Of a stretch of 64,000 nucleotides of DNA, positions 23,912 to 32,545 are shown piece by piece. The position numbers and the translations under genes are program-made. This DNA comes from Ferdinandcohnia salidurans (lineage in GTDB: Bacteria > Bacillota > Bacilli > Bacillales > Bacillaceae_L), in the NCBI RefSeq assembly GCF_042680725.1, contig NZ_JBHUEK010000034.1:1-64000 (forward strand). The letters run 5' to 3'. How positions within the stretch are numbered: position 1 is the first letter of the stretch; the number at the start of each line of letters is the position of its first letter. Below the pieces are notes generated by a model. It was not told where the DNA came from. It worked only from the letters and a program-made list of their open reading frames with translations, and searched no databases.

Positions 23912-25282
23912 CTAATTATTCTTTTTTTGCAATTTGTATTGCAGGGTTTGACGTGGAATTTCAAGGAGTTTTGCCGCTTTGTTGATGTTCCCGCCTGACT
24001 TTTTCATGGCTGCATCGATTAAAGAGTTTTCGGTTTCTTGTATGACTTCACGAAGCGGTCTTAATGTTACTGAAGAAGTTGCTTGCGTATTGATAAGATG
24101 ACCCGGTAATAAATCCGTTGTAAGTGCTGATCCTTCAGCCATAATCATGGCATGTTCAATGATATGTTTTAATTCTCTTACATTCCCTGGCCAAAGATAG
24201 CTAGCGAATAATCGAAGGACTTCATCATCTACCTTTGAGACACTTTTTTGAAAGCTGTGATTATAAAGGCCAACAAAGTGATCGACTAAATACGGTATGT
24301 CCTCGAGTCGCTTCTTTAAGGGTGGAATCTCCAAAGAGAAAACATTCAAACGATAATACAAATCCGGTCTAAGCTCATAATCCTTCACGCAATCTGTTGG
24401 ATATTTGTTTAGCGCAACAATCACGCGAACGTCGACTTGGAGGGCTTTCGGGCTGCCAATTCTTCGGACCATCCCATCCTCAAGTACACGGAGCAATCGG
24501 GATTGAAGCTCAAGTGGCATCGAATTGATTTCGTCTAAAAAAAGCGTCCCGCCATGTGCAATTTCAAATAACCCAGCACGGTCCACCGCACCTGTATAGC
24601 TCCCTTTAACAGTTCCAAATAAAATGCTTTCTAATAAACTTTCGGGTAACGCCGCACAGTTTTGCGCAATAAAAGGAGCCTGCCTTCGAGGTGAGGCATT
24701 ATGAATCGCTTGCACAAGAAGTTCCTTACCTGTTCCTGTTTCCCCATACACTAAAACAGTAGATGAAGAGTTCGCAACCTTCATTGCTTGTTTTTTCACA
24801 GTGTTGAAGCGCTCATTTTTCGTCAGGATGTCATGATAAGTGTATTTTGCTCCATATAACTCCTGAGGCTTTTTTGAAGGACTTCGAACTTTTGATTGCA
24901 GGTCCATCAATTTATTCGATAAATCTTTAATCTTCGAGTAATCTTTTCCGATTTCAACAGCACCTATGAATGTACCATTGATATGGATGGGTAAGGTGGT
25001 ATTTACCGTATCAATCAGCTTTCCCCATTTGTTTTTATAGGTTTGGGGAAGATGATAAATCGGCTGTTTTGTGCGAATGACCTTTAAAAGAGTACTAGAA
25101 TCCTCATTTAAAGAAGGAAAGACCTCGAGAAGGTGCTTACCAAGTACTTCCTCCCGACTAAGCCCATCATGCTCGGCTGCTACCTGATTGTAGAAGATGG
25201 TGATTCCTTCCTCATTTACAACATGTATGGCTTCATCGATACTATCTAATATGGCAATGACTAGTTCTTCCCCGATTTGCAT
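23912..25282 (-). CDS. kamR: Sigma-54-dependent activator (KamR-like)
   Basis: A 456-residue enhancer-binding protein: N-terminal PAS sensor (about 8-118), AAA+ domain with Walker A GETGTGKE (180-187), Walker B GGTLFLDEI (about 245-253), and a Fis-type HTH at the C-terminus (NINKAAKLLEIPRQTLQYKL). The sigma-54 contact loop reads GSYTGA (227-232) in place of GAFTGA, a change at two positions. A sigma-54 activator named KamR is known, as I recall, beside kamA in the B. cereus group. Here it lies between yodP and kamA, with the -24/-12 promoter directly after it. Confidence 0.92.
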   Translation of the reverse strand: MQIGEELVIAILDSIDEAIHVVNEEGITIFYNQVAAEHDGLSREEVLGKHLLEVFPSLNEDSSTLLKVIRTKQPIYHLPQTYKNKWGKLIDTVNTTLPIHINGTFIGAVEIGKDYSKIKDLSNKLMDLQSKVRSPSKKPQELYGAKYTYHDILTKNERFNTVKKQAMKVANSSSTVLVYGETGTGKELLVQAIHNASPRRQAPFIAQNCAALPESLLESILFGTVKGSYTGAVDRAGLFEIAHGGTLFLDEINSMPLELQSRLLRVLEDGMVRRIGSPKALQVDVRVIVALNKYPTDCVKDYELRPDLYYRLNVFSLEIPPLKKRLEDIPYLVDHFVGLYNHSFQKSVSKVDDEVLRLFASYLWPGNVRELKHIIEHAMIMAEGSALTTDLLPGHLINTQATSSVTLRPLREVIQETENSLIDAAMKKSGGNINKAAKLLEIPRQTLQYKLQKKNN

Positions 25283-25345
25283 GCATCTCCACCTCCCTCA
25301 TCACATGATGAAATTCCGGCGCTTGATGCCGAAAAATTGGCAGGG

Positions 25346-26203
25346 TCAGTCAATGGATAAATCCTTCACCCACACATTCATGTCTTCAATTTTATCAAAA
25401 ATATAGCAATTGTTTGTGAGTCTACCAGTATATGAGTATCCTAACTGGTAAAAGCTTTTATTCATTCCATATGAAAGTGCCCTCGCAATCGAGTAGGCAC
25501 AATATATTCCGTTGTTAATAAGCTCCTTTTCAAGTTGAATCAAGAGCTTTTTCATTAAGCCGTGTTTCCGATAGTCATCCAAGGTTGCACAATCGGTTAG
25601 CTCCGCATTATAAAAAATATGATTCACTTCGGCTGATGCACTACTTATGATCACACCATTGTCGAGGGCGACATAAAAAACCGTGGAATCCTTCATCACT
25701 TTCTGAATATAGTCTGCGTTGTTTAATGGAGTTGGATAAATCTGAAACACAGTATTATACAATTTAGCAAGTTGCCCTGCATCTTCAGGTGTTGCTTTGC
25801 GGATTAAAAATTGAGTATTGGTTGGTTTATTTTCTCGTGGATTTCGTAGGATGTCGGTCATTATTTTTTCTTCTTCCATCCATTTATCACTATTTCGTCT
25901 TTCATTTGTAAAATACTTCGTTACAAAATAGGCATCACTACCATTAAAATATTTTTGAACCATTGCTTCAATCATAAAGCCACATGACATAAATTCTATT
26001 AAGTCCTCACGTTTAGCCATACAAATAATTTTTTCGAATGAATGCATTGCTGCAATGTTGTTAACCTCATCTAATAAGGTCATAAGATTACCTCGATATT
26101 CTAAAACACGTAATCTCCGGTTGAAATAGTCTACGACAATGTCTGCTTGATATGAAGCTGCATGTAATCGTTTTTGTTCGCTGTATTTTTGACCTGACAA
26201 CAT
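25346..26203 (-). CDS. ablB: Beta-lysine N6-acetyltransferase (YodP/AblB)
   Basis: A 285-residue protein with a GNAT domain in the C-terminal half (from about 150: RKATPEDAGQLAKLYNTVF, then the acetyl-CoA loop around DYRKHGLMKKLL). It acetylates the side-chain amine of beta-lysine. It matches B. subtilis YodP in length and operon position. ATG 26203 is chosen over the adjacent TTG. It lies 30 nt after yodQ. Confidence 0.93.
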   Translation of the reverse strand: MLSGQKYSEQKRLHAASYQADIVVDYFNRRLRVLEYRGNLMTLLDEVNNIAAMHSFEKIICMAKREDLIEFMSCGFMIEAMVQKYFNGSDAYFVTKYFTNERRNSDKWMEEEKIMTDILRNPRENKPTNTQFLIRKATPEDAGQLAKLYNTVFQIYPTPLNNADYIQKVMKDSTVFYVALDNGVIISSASAEVNHIFYNAELTDCATLDDYRKHGLMKKLLIQLEKELINNGIYCAYSIARALSYGMNKSFYQLGYSYTGRLTNNCYIFDKIEDMNVWVKDLSID

Positions 26204-26235
26204 CAAACCTCCTCAAACCCTTTTCATCTATCATA

Positions 26236-27507
26236 TCATTTTTCAGAAACTTCACACCATGCTAAAATCGTTTTGGCGATGATTTCTGCCGTTTCAAACA
26301 TCCTATCAAGCTCAATATACTCATTTGGGTAATGAGCGACTTCTGTTGTTCCTGGACCGAACACAATGGTTGGGATATTGCCGACCGCTGTTAACAGCCC
26401 GCCATCTGTTCCCCAAGGTGACGCCTCAATGACGGGTTCTTTGCCCATAACCTCTTTACACTGATTGATTAAAAGATTCATAAGTTCATGGTCAGGATCA
26501 ATTGTGCCTGGAACCCAACGTGCACCAAACCACTCAAGTCCTACTGGATGGTCTTGGAACCATGGATCTATTTCTGGTAATTTTTCAAGCCATTGTTGCA
26601 TTTCATCTTTTGCATGCTCAATCGTTTCTTCTGGGGCGACACCCATTCGACCTTCGATGGTAACAACGTCTGGAACAGAAGACGGCCAGGTTCCCCCGTT
26701 TATTTTACCTATATTGATAGGCACTGGGATTGGTGTATTTTTATACAGAGGATCATTAATCGCCGCATTGCGAATCATTTCTAGCTTTAAAAGGTGGTTA
26801 ATAACAGTCATCGCCTTTTCGATGGCACTCACGCCTTCATACCTTGTTCCTCCATGAGCAATTCGGCCGTAAATATCAATTTTAAACCACATTGAACCTT
26901 GTTGTTTCGGGAAAATCTTCATATTCGTTGGCTCTGGGATAATGGCTCCATCTGCTTTATAGCCTTTGATAATTGTTGCAAGTGTTCCAGCACCACCACT
27001 TTCCTCTTCGATGACACTTTGAAAAATGACGTCGCCTTTTAGTTGAATACCAGACTCCTTGATGGCTTGGATCGCTAATAGCATTGCGACATTTCCACCC
27101 TTCATATCTGTGGAACCTCGCCCATATAATTTTCCATCTTTCACTTCCGCGGAATACGGATCCATATCCCATTGGGTGATATCACCTTCTGGAACAACAT
27201 CAATGTGGCCATTTAAGAGAAGTGATTTTCCCCCACCTGTCCCTTTTAGAACACCGACGACATTAGGACTGTCGAGAAAGTTTGTTCTTGGTGAAACAAA
27301 ATATGGATGTTTTAAAAGTTCCGTGCCATTCGGTTCCCAGATGTCAATATCCATCCCAAGTTGACGGCATTTTTCGATGACAATTGCTTGCGAAGACCTT
27401 TCATTACCTTGGAGACTCGGTTCTTGAACAAGCTTCTTTAACAAGCGAATTCCTTTCCCCTTATTTTCTTGGATCCACTTTTTCACTTTATCGTTAGTAT
27501 CACTCAA
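26236..27507 (-). CDS. yodQ: M20-family deacylase YodQ
   Basis: A 423-residue ArgE/DapE-type metallohydrolase. Metal motifs GHIDVVPEGD, GRGSTDMKGG and EEESGG are intact. In the beta-lysine operon it probably removes the acyl group from an acetylated intermediate; this is inferred from context. It starts with TTG at 27507, 6 nt after GGAGGGG, and lies 15 nt after yodR, consistent with one transcript. Confidence 0.9.
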   Translation of the reverse strand: MSDTNDKVKKWIQENKGKGIRLLKKLVQEPSLQGNERSSQAIVIEKCRQLGMDIDIWEPNGTELLKHPYFVSPRTNFLDSPNVVGVLKGTGGGKSLLLNGHIDVVPEGDITQWDMDPYSAEVKDGKLYGRGSTDMKGGNVAMLLAIQAIKESGIQLKGDVIFQSVIEEESGGAGTLATIIKGYKADGAIIPEPTNMKIFPKQQGSMWFKIDIYGRIAHGGTRYEGVSAIEKAMTVINHLLKLEMIRNAAINDPLYKNTPIPVPINIGKINGGTWPSSVPDVVTIEGRMGVAPEETIEHAKDEMQQWLEKLPEIDPWFQDHPVGLEWFGARWVPGTIDPDHELMNLLINQCKEVMGKEPVIEASPWGTDGGLLTAVGNIPTIVFGPGTTEVAHYPNEYIELDRMFETAEIIAKTILAWCEVSEK

Positions 27508-27522
27508 GCACTTCCCCTCCCT

Positions 27523-28185
27523 TTAGGTTAGTTGTGAAATCGTTTCATCCCACTTCAATTCGGCACTCGTATTTTTTATTACATCTTCGACTGTAAAAGG
27601 AGTCATCACCTCTAATAAGTGGAGGCCATCATCCTTTACCTCAATCACGGCCATATCGGTAATGATAAGGTCAACACAGTTTTTAGAGGTTAAAGGCAGA
27701 CTACACTCTTTTACAATCTTTGAGTTTCCGTGTTTGTCGACATGGTTCATTAAAACGATCACTTTTTTTGCTTTTTGTGCCAACTCCATTGCCCCACCCA
27801 TCCCTGGGACACGTTTGCCTGGAACAATCCAGTTCGCGAGGTCTCCCTTCTCACTAACCTGCAGTGATCCAAGAATTGTTATATCAATATATCCCCGGCG
27901 AATCATACCAAAGGCAATTGAACTATCAAAATAGGACGAACCTGTAACTGTTGTTACTGGATAGCCCGCAGCGTTACAAATATTCTCATCTTCATTCCCT
28001 TTTTCTGGGCTTGGCCCGATCCCTAAAATGCCGTTTTCAGCATGTATCATGACATTGATCCCCTCAGGGAGGTGATTTGGAACGAGGGAAGGAATACCAA
28101 TTCCTAAGTTCACAATCATACCATCCTTGACTTCCTGTGCTGCCCGTCTAGCGATTCGATTGCGAATATCTACTCCCATACCCAT
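27523..28185 (-). CDS. yodR: CoA-transferase subunit B, YodR
   Basis: A 220-residue beta subunit of a 3-oxoacid CoA-transferase. The catalytic glutamate motif is within HAENGILGIGP (ENG), typical of this class. It works with YodS to activate the amino- or oxo-acid made from beta-lysine. The ATG at 28185 is about 8 nt from GAGGGGTG. It overlaps the yodS stop by 16 nt, implying translational coupling. Confidence 0.92.
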   Translation of the reverse strand: MGMGVDIRNRIARRAAQEVKDGMIVNLGIGIPSLVPNHLPEGINVMIHAENGILGIGPSPEKGNEDENICNAAGYPVTTVTGSSYFDSSIAFGMIRRGYIDITILGSLQVSEKGDLANWIVPGKRVPGMGGAMELAQKAKKVIVLMNHVDKHGNSKIVKECSLPLTSKNCVDLIITDMAVIEVKDDGLHLLEVMTPFTVEDVIKNTSAELKWDETISQLT

Positions 28186-28865
28186 TTCCAATTCACCCCT
28201 CTGCTCTTGATAATCATGTCAACATAGATTCCTGGTGTTACAATTTCTTCTGGATCTAGTTCTCCTAATGGAACAATTTCCTCAACCTCGGCAATCGTGA
28301 ATTTCCCTGCCATGGCAACAAGCGGATTCATGTTTCTGGCACTTTTATCATAGACAAGATTTCCAAATGGATCGGCCTTTTTAGCAAAAAGAATTGACAC
28401 ATCCGCTGTTAATGGCTTTTCTAATAGATAGTTTGTGCCATCGACTTCAATGATTTGTTTTCCGTTAGAAACAATTTCGTTGTCAATTCCAACATCAACT
28501 AAAATACCACCAAGTCCGACACCACCCGCACGGATTCGTTCAGCAAGTGTGCCTTGAGGTGAAAATTCGATTTCCATTTTTCCATCCGTCATCAGTTGCC
28601 CTGCAACAGGATTTGATCCAATATGGGAGACAATGCATTTTTTCGCATGTCCGCGACTGACAAGTTTCCCAATGCCGATGTTTGGAAAACCTGTGTCGTT
28701 CCCAATTAACGTCAAATCCTTCACATTTTTTTCTAGCAATCCGTCAATCAGCGCTGGGGGACTTCCAATCCCACCAAATCCCCCAAACATTACCGTTGTT
28801 CCATCATTGATATGTGTGAGTGCCTCTTCTAGAGTTGAAATTTTATTGTATCGATTTTCAATCAA
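28170..28865 (-). CDS. yodS: CoA-transferase subunit A, YodS
   Basis: A 231-residue alpha subunit. The CoA-binding GGFGGIGSPPALI loop (about 28-40) and IGNDTGFPNIG are family signatures. It starts at TTG 28865, 7 nt after GGAGGTG. It lies 17 nt after yodT and overlaps yodR. Confidence 0.92.
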   Translation of the reverse strand: MIENRYNKISTLEEALTHINDGTTVMFGGFGGIGSPPALIDGLLEKNVKDLTLIGNDTGFPNIGIGKLVSRGHAKKCIVSHIGSNPVAGQLMTDGKMEIEFSPQGTLAERIRAGGVGLGGILVDVGIDNEIVSNGKQIIEVDGTNYLLEKPLTADVSILFAKKADPFGNLVYDKSARNMNPLVAMAGKFTIAEVEEIVPLGELDPEEIVTPGIYVDMIIKSRGVNWKWVWE

Positions 28866-28882
28866 TTATGGTCACCTCCAGA

Positions 28883-30238
28883 TTATGTTGATATGATCCC
28901 TTTTTTCTGTAGGGCTGTCTCAACATCTATTAAAGTTTGATCAAGGAGCTGGATTAGCTCATCAATTTGTTCAGTCGTAATTGTTAGTGGTGGTGCAACG
29001 AGAATGGCATCACCACCAACACCTTCAATTCCAGCCGCAGCCGGATATAGTAACAGGCCATTGTTCTGTCCTTGACTGACTACCAGTGAAGTTAAGTCAA
29101 TTTCTTTATTAAAAGGGAACTTTGTGATCATGTCGGATACGAACTCGATTCCACACATCAGTCCTTTTCCACGAACATCGCCGATAATCTGGTGCTTTTT
29201 TTGCAATTCTTGTAGTTTAGTATTCAGGTATTTTCCGTTTTTCGCAGATTTTTCAACTAGATTATGAGTTTCAATATAGTTGACGACAGCTAATGCAACA
29301 GCTGTTGATTGTGGGTTTGCACTATAGGTGTGTCCACTCATAATTAGCTTTGAGCCTTTTTGGATGGGCTCCATTACTTTTTCACTAACGAGGGTTGCGG
29401 CAATGGGTGTGTAACCCGCACTCATGCCTTTTCCAAGGGCAATAATGTCAGCGTGTGTATCCCAATGTTCAAGGGCAAACATCTTTCCGGTCCGGCCCAT
29501 TCCGGTCATGACCTCATCGGCAATAAATAAGATATTGTGCTTTTCACAGATTTTTTTGATCACTTGATAGTAACCAGGAGGCGGAACAATTGCACCACCA
29601 GCAGCTCCAATGATCGGTTCCGCAATAAAAGCGGCAATATGCTCAGCTCCAATACGGTTAATCGCCTGTTCGAGCTCGGTTGCACACATATGATTGCAAT
29701 CTGGATAAGTGGCGTTGAAAGGACATCGGAAGCAATACGGCGGTTGAATGGTTGGATAGTCTTCTAATAATTGAACAAAGCGAGCTCTCCTTCCGGTGTG
29801 ACCAGACATGGAGAGTGCACCAATCGTGATCCCGTGGTAGCTCATCCAGCGTGACAAAATTTTGTTTTTTCCTTTAATTCCTTTTTCTTGCCAATGTTGA
29901 ATGGCAATCTTCATTGCCGTTTCCGTCGCCTCAGAACCGCTGTTCACAAAAAAAGACCAGTATTCACCACCTTTTGCTAGGTCACTTAATTTCTGAGCCA
30001 ATTTTTCTGCAGGTTCACTTGTGAATTGTGACCTGTAGACAAATGATATTTTGTGAGCTTGGTTTTCAATTTCTTCAATGATTTCCTTCACGCCATGGCC
30101 GATGCTCGCCGTGATGGCCCCTGATGAACCATCGATATATCTTTTTCCATTTGTGTCGTATAAGTAGATTCCATCCCCATGACTGATCATCGGATATTCC
30201 TTATCCAATAAAGGTTTAATTAAGCGGGTTGCGTCCAT
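28883..30238 (-). CDS. yodT: Class III aminotransferase YodT
   Basis: A 451-residue PLP enzyme of the omega-amino acid aminotransferase group. The PLP lysine is in IALGKGMSAGY (about residue 270), with the upstream IADEVMTGMGRTG motif. In this operon it probably transaminates a beta-lysine derivative before CoA activation. It also has the cysteine-rich CFRCPFNATYPDCNHMC segment seen in its YodT relatives. It is first in the operon, with GAGGAGGGG before the ATG. I could not find a convincing -24/-12 box upstream. Confidence 0.92.
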   Translation of the reverse strand: MDATRLIKPLLDKEYPMISHGDGIYLYDTNGKRYIDGSSGAITASIGHGVKEIIEEIENQAHKISFVYRSQFTSEPAEKLAQKLSDLAKGGEYWSFFVNSGSEATETAMKIAIQHWQEKGIKGKNKILSRWMSYHGITIGALSMSGHTGRRARFVQLLEDYPTIQPPYCFRCPFNATYPDCNHMCATELEQAINRIGAEHIAAFIAEPIIGAAGGAIVPPPGYYQVIKKICEKHNILFIADEVMTGMGRTGKMFALEHWDTHADIIALGKGMSAGYTPIAATLVSEKVMEPIQKGSKLIMSGHTYSANPQSTAVALAVVNYIETHNLVEKSAKNGKYLNTKLQELQKKHQIIGDVRGKGLMCGIEFVSDMITKFPFNKEIDLTSLVVSQGQNNGLLLYPAAAGIEGVGGDAILVAPPLTITTEQIDELIQLLDQTLIDVETALQKKGIIST

Positions 30239-30389
30239 CGCGAACCCCTCCTCGCGAAAAATGGTGTTACAGTATTACTTGGTAATGGGTATGCTGCGAG
30301 CGTTGTGTGCTTTTGATATATGTTATTGGTTTGAGTGTTGATAAAGTTGGGTTGTGGGTGGCGGTCTAGGATTTTACGATTTTACGGTT
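30239..30389. other. Leader region of yodT
   Basis: About 150 nt between yodT and the hairpin array. It must carry the yodT promoter. I see no clean sigma-A, sigma-E or sigma-54 match. Confidence 0.3.
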
Positions 30390-30957
30390 GATGAAGGACT
30401 TTAGCATTTGGGATCTTTACTGGAAAGTCCTTCAAAGCACTGATGAAGGACCGTAGTATGTGTGATCTTCCCCGGAAAGTCCTTCATAACCCCGATGAAG
30501 GACCTTAGCATTTGGGATTTTCGCTGTAAAGTCCTTCATAGCACTGATGAAGGACCTTAGCATGCGCGAGCTCTGCAGTAAAGTCCTTCATAGCTTTGAT
30601 GAAGGACTTTAGCATGTGTGATCTTCGCCGTAGAGTCCTTCATAGCACAGATGAAGGACCGTAGCACATGAAATCTTGGCCGTAGAGTTCTTCATAGCTT
30701 TGATGAAGGACTTTAGCATGTGTGATCTTCGCCGTAGAGTCCTTCAGAACCTTGATGAAGGACCTTAGCACGTGTGATTTAGCCGTAAAGTCCTTCATTA
30801 CTCTGGTGAAGGGGAAAACCTCACGAAAATTCCACACCAATCCTCTTCATCCCCTCGATGAAGAGGAAAACCTCAAGAATTTTCCATCTCAATCCTCTTC
30901 ATACCCACGATGAAGAGGAAAAGCACACGAAATTTCCCCGCCAATCCTCTTCATCAA
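30390..30957. repeat. Array of eleven 52-nt hairpin units
   Basis: Units begin at 30390, 30442, 30494, 30546, 30598, 30650, 30702, 30754, 30805, 30857 and 30909 (period 52, once 51). Each starts with GATGAAGGAC or GATGAAGAGG and ends with the complementary GTCCTTCAT or CCTCTTCAT. Neighbouring units thus form stems of 9-12 bp with loops of about 6 nt, separated by about 20 nt of variable sequence. Units 1-8 use one stem version and units 10-11 another (unit 9 is mixed), with both arms changed together. The period is not a multiple of 3 and no reading frame persists. Confidence 0.93.
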
Positions 30958-31056
30958 CTATCTCTATTACTTTAAATCAACACAAATTCTTGTAAGCGGA
31001 TACAATAGATAAAAGCCTATTATTACATCATATGTATGTAAGGATTGATAATTTCG

Positions 31057-31977
31057 TTAATCGCATGTTTTTTCATCTAAAAGGCTTTTGTGTATCCAAA
31101 TGGCTGCTTGCATGCCGTCTCCCATGGCGATTGTTGTTTGTTCAGAATGTACGGCGATATCCCCAGCTGCCCATACATGCTCTACGTTTGTCTTTTTTGT
31201 CCTTGGGTCAACGATGATATGCTTATTTTCTGTTCGTTCAATACCAAGCTGAGTAGCTAATTCAGAACGGACTTCGTTTCCTGGAAATCCCAAAAATCCA
31301 CGATCGCCCTTTATGACTTCTCCACTTTTCAAGCGAACACCGACAAAATTCTCGGTCCCCTCTTCAAGCAATACCTCCTCTGTATCATCCTGAATATGAG
31401 TAATTCCGCTTTGTTCTAACTTTGATAGTAACTCGCTATCGAGTTTTTTCCAATCGTGATTAATAAATGTGATGTCTTTTGTAAAATAAGTTAGGGTGAG
31501 TGCCATGTTTGCGCCTGATTTTCCAGAACCGATCACAATTACATGCTTGTCTACTACCTCATACCCGTCACAATCAGGACATACATAAATCGTTAAACCG
31601 AGGCATTTGTAAATGTTTTTAATGGGAGGGATATTGTCCTTCACGCCTGTTGCCAATAACAACCGCTTTGCAAAATAGGAATCTCCACCGCGGCAATATA
31701 GCTTAAAAAATCCCTCAGTTTTTTCAACCATAGTAACTTCGTTTTGAATAAAAGAAACGCCAAGTTTTTCAGCCTGCAGTTTTCCTAGGTTTCTTAAGGT
31801 TTGTCCACTTACACCGTCAGGCCAGCCTAAAATATTATGGTAGGATCTACAAATGGTGGAACGGCCGTCATTTGAGTCAATTACTGCTATTTTATGTTTA
31901 TATCGTCCAAGTTGGATTGCTGCTTGTAGACCAGCAATACCACCGCCGATTATTGTGACATCATATTGTACTGACAT
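31057..31977 (-). CDS. Thioredoxin-reductase-like FAD oxidoreductase
   Basis: A 306-residue flavoprotein: FAD-binding GGGIAGLQAA (about 10-19), NAD(P)-binding GSGKSGANMA, and AAGDI near the C-terminus. The CxxC in VCPDCDGYE sits where thioredoxin reductases have CATCDG, so a redox-active disulfide is likely, but the partner is unknown. The ATG at 31977 follows GAGGTG at 5 nt; the longer frame begins with an AT-rich leader. Monocistronic, beyond the hairpin array. Confidence 0.87.
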   Translation of the reverse strand: MSVQYDVTIIGGGIAGLQAAIQLGRYKHKIAVIDSNDGRSTICRSYHNILGWPDGVSGQTLRNLGKLQAEKLGVSFIQNEVTMVEKTEGFFKLYCRGGDSYFAKRLLLATGVKDNIPPIKNIYKCLGLTIYVCPDCDGYEVVDKHVIVIGSGKSGANMALTLTYFTKDITFINHDWKKLDSELLSKLEQSGITHIQDDTEEVLLEEGTENFVGVRLKSGEVIKGDRGFLGFPGNEVRSELATQLGIERTENKHIIVDPRTKKTNVEHVWAAGDIAVHSEQTTIAMGDGMQAAIWIHKSLLDEKTCD

Positions 31978-32159
31978 ACTTTCACCTCGTTTAAGACATA
32001 TACTTTTTATCTTTTGTTTAAAATGGAAGATTCTATTCAAAAATACAGTAAGTTTACATAATTTTATTATGATAAACATGAGCATGGTACTATAAAATCA
32101 TTACATAATATTTTTATGGTTAACCATCACTAAACCTTCACTCCCCCCGACAATAAAAA

Positions 32160-32196
32160 AGCTCCCTTCACGAGTTATGAAAGGAACCTTTTCTAT
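32160..32196 (-). terminator. Terminator of the YjcZ-type gene
   Basis: An imperfect 13-bp stem with GU pairs (left arm GCTCCCTTCAC, right arm ATGAAAGGAACC) is followed by TTTTTT on the minus strand. Confidence 0.72.
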
Positions 32197-32210
32197 TGCT
32201 CTGTATATTT

Positions 32211-32336
32211 TTATCGTACGTAAGAAGCTCCGACAATTATTAACAAGATAAACAATACAACGATTAATACAAAGCTGTTGTTATATCCATATCCACCATA
32301 TCCATATCCGCAATGATCATGATATCCGTAATGCAT
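32211..32336 (-). CDS. YjcZ-family sporulation peptide
   Basis: A 41-residue peptide with a Gly/Tyr/His-rich start (MHYGYHDHCGYGYGGY) and the invariant hydrophobic tail FVLIVVLFILLIIVGAS of the YjcZ/YhjA spore family. Such peptides are found in the spore or its outer membrane; their exact role is unknown. GGGAG lies 8 nt before the ATG. It falls below common length cutoffs. Confidence 0.9.
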   Translation of the reverse strand: MHYGYHDHCGYGYGGYGYNNSFVLIVVLFILLIIVGASYVR

Positions 32337-32368
32337 AGTGTCATCTCCCTTTCTTTTTCTTACACTGT

Positions 32369-32396
32369 TAAGATATGAGCCTATGGGTTGTACTGT
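32369..32396 (-). promoter_or_regulatory. Possible sigma-K promoter of the YjcZ-type gene
   Basis: The minus strand reads CATATCTTA (32369-32377), matching the sigma-K -10 consensus CATANNNTA, with AC 17 nt upstream. This would place transcription in the late mother cell. The match is short, so it is only a candidate. Confidence 0.4.
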
Positions 32397-32545
32397 ATGT
32401 GCGAGTGCCTATTTTTTGGGACTTTTTATTATTTCTTTTTTTATTATATAAAAATAGTATAGTAGACAAAGAGTTTAATTGAATTTTTATACAAGATGTT
32501 TTATAATTACCCAATAGAAACCTATAATCAGAAAGCAGGGTCAAT

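Noticed and set aside
30640..30913. Short reading frames inside the hairpin array
   Set aside because: The 52-nt period breaks any frame and there are no ribosome binding sites; these are chance frames.
30390..30957. CRISPR array
   Set aside because: The repeats are near-perfect hairpins that vary, spacers are about 20 nt and similar to each other, and no cas genes are present.
30990..31003. cre-like TGTAAGCGGATACA
   Set aside because: One mismatch to the consensus, and it lies downstream of the minus-strand flavoprotein gene with no promoter to control.
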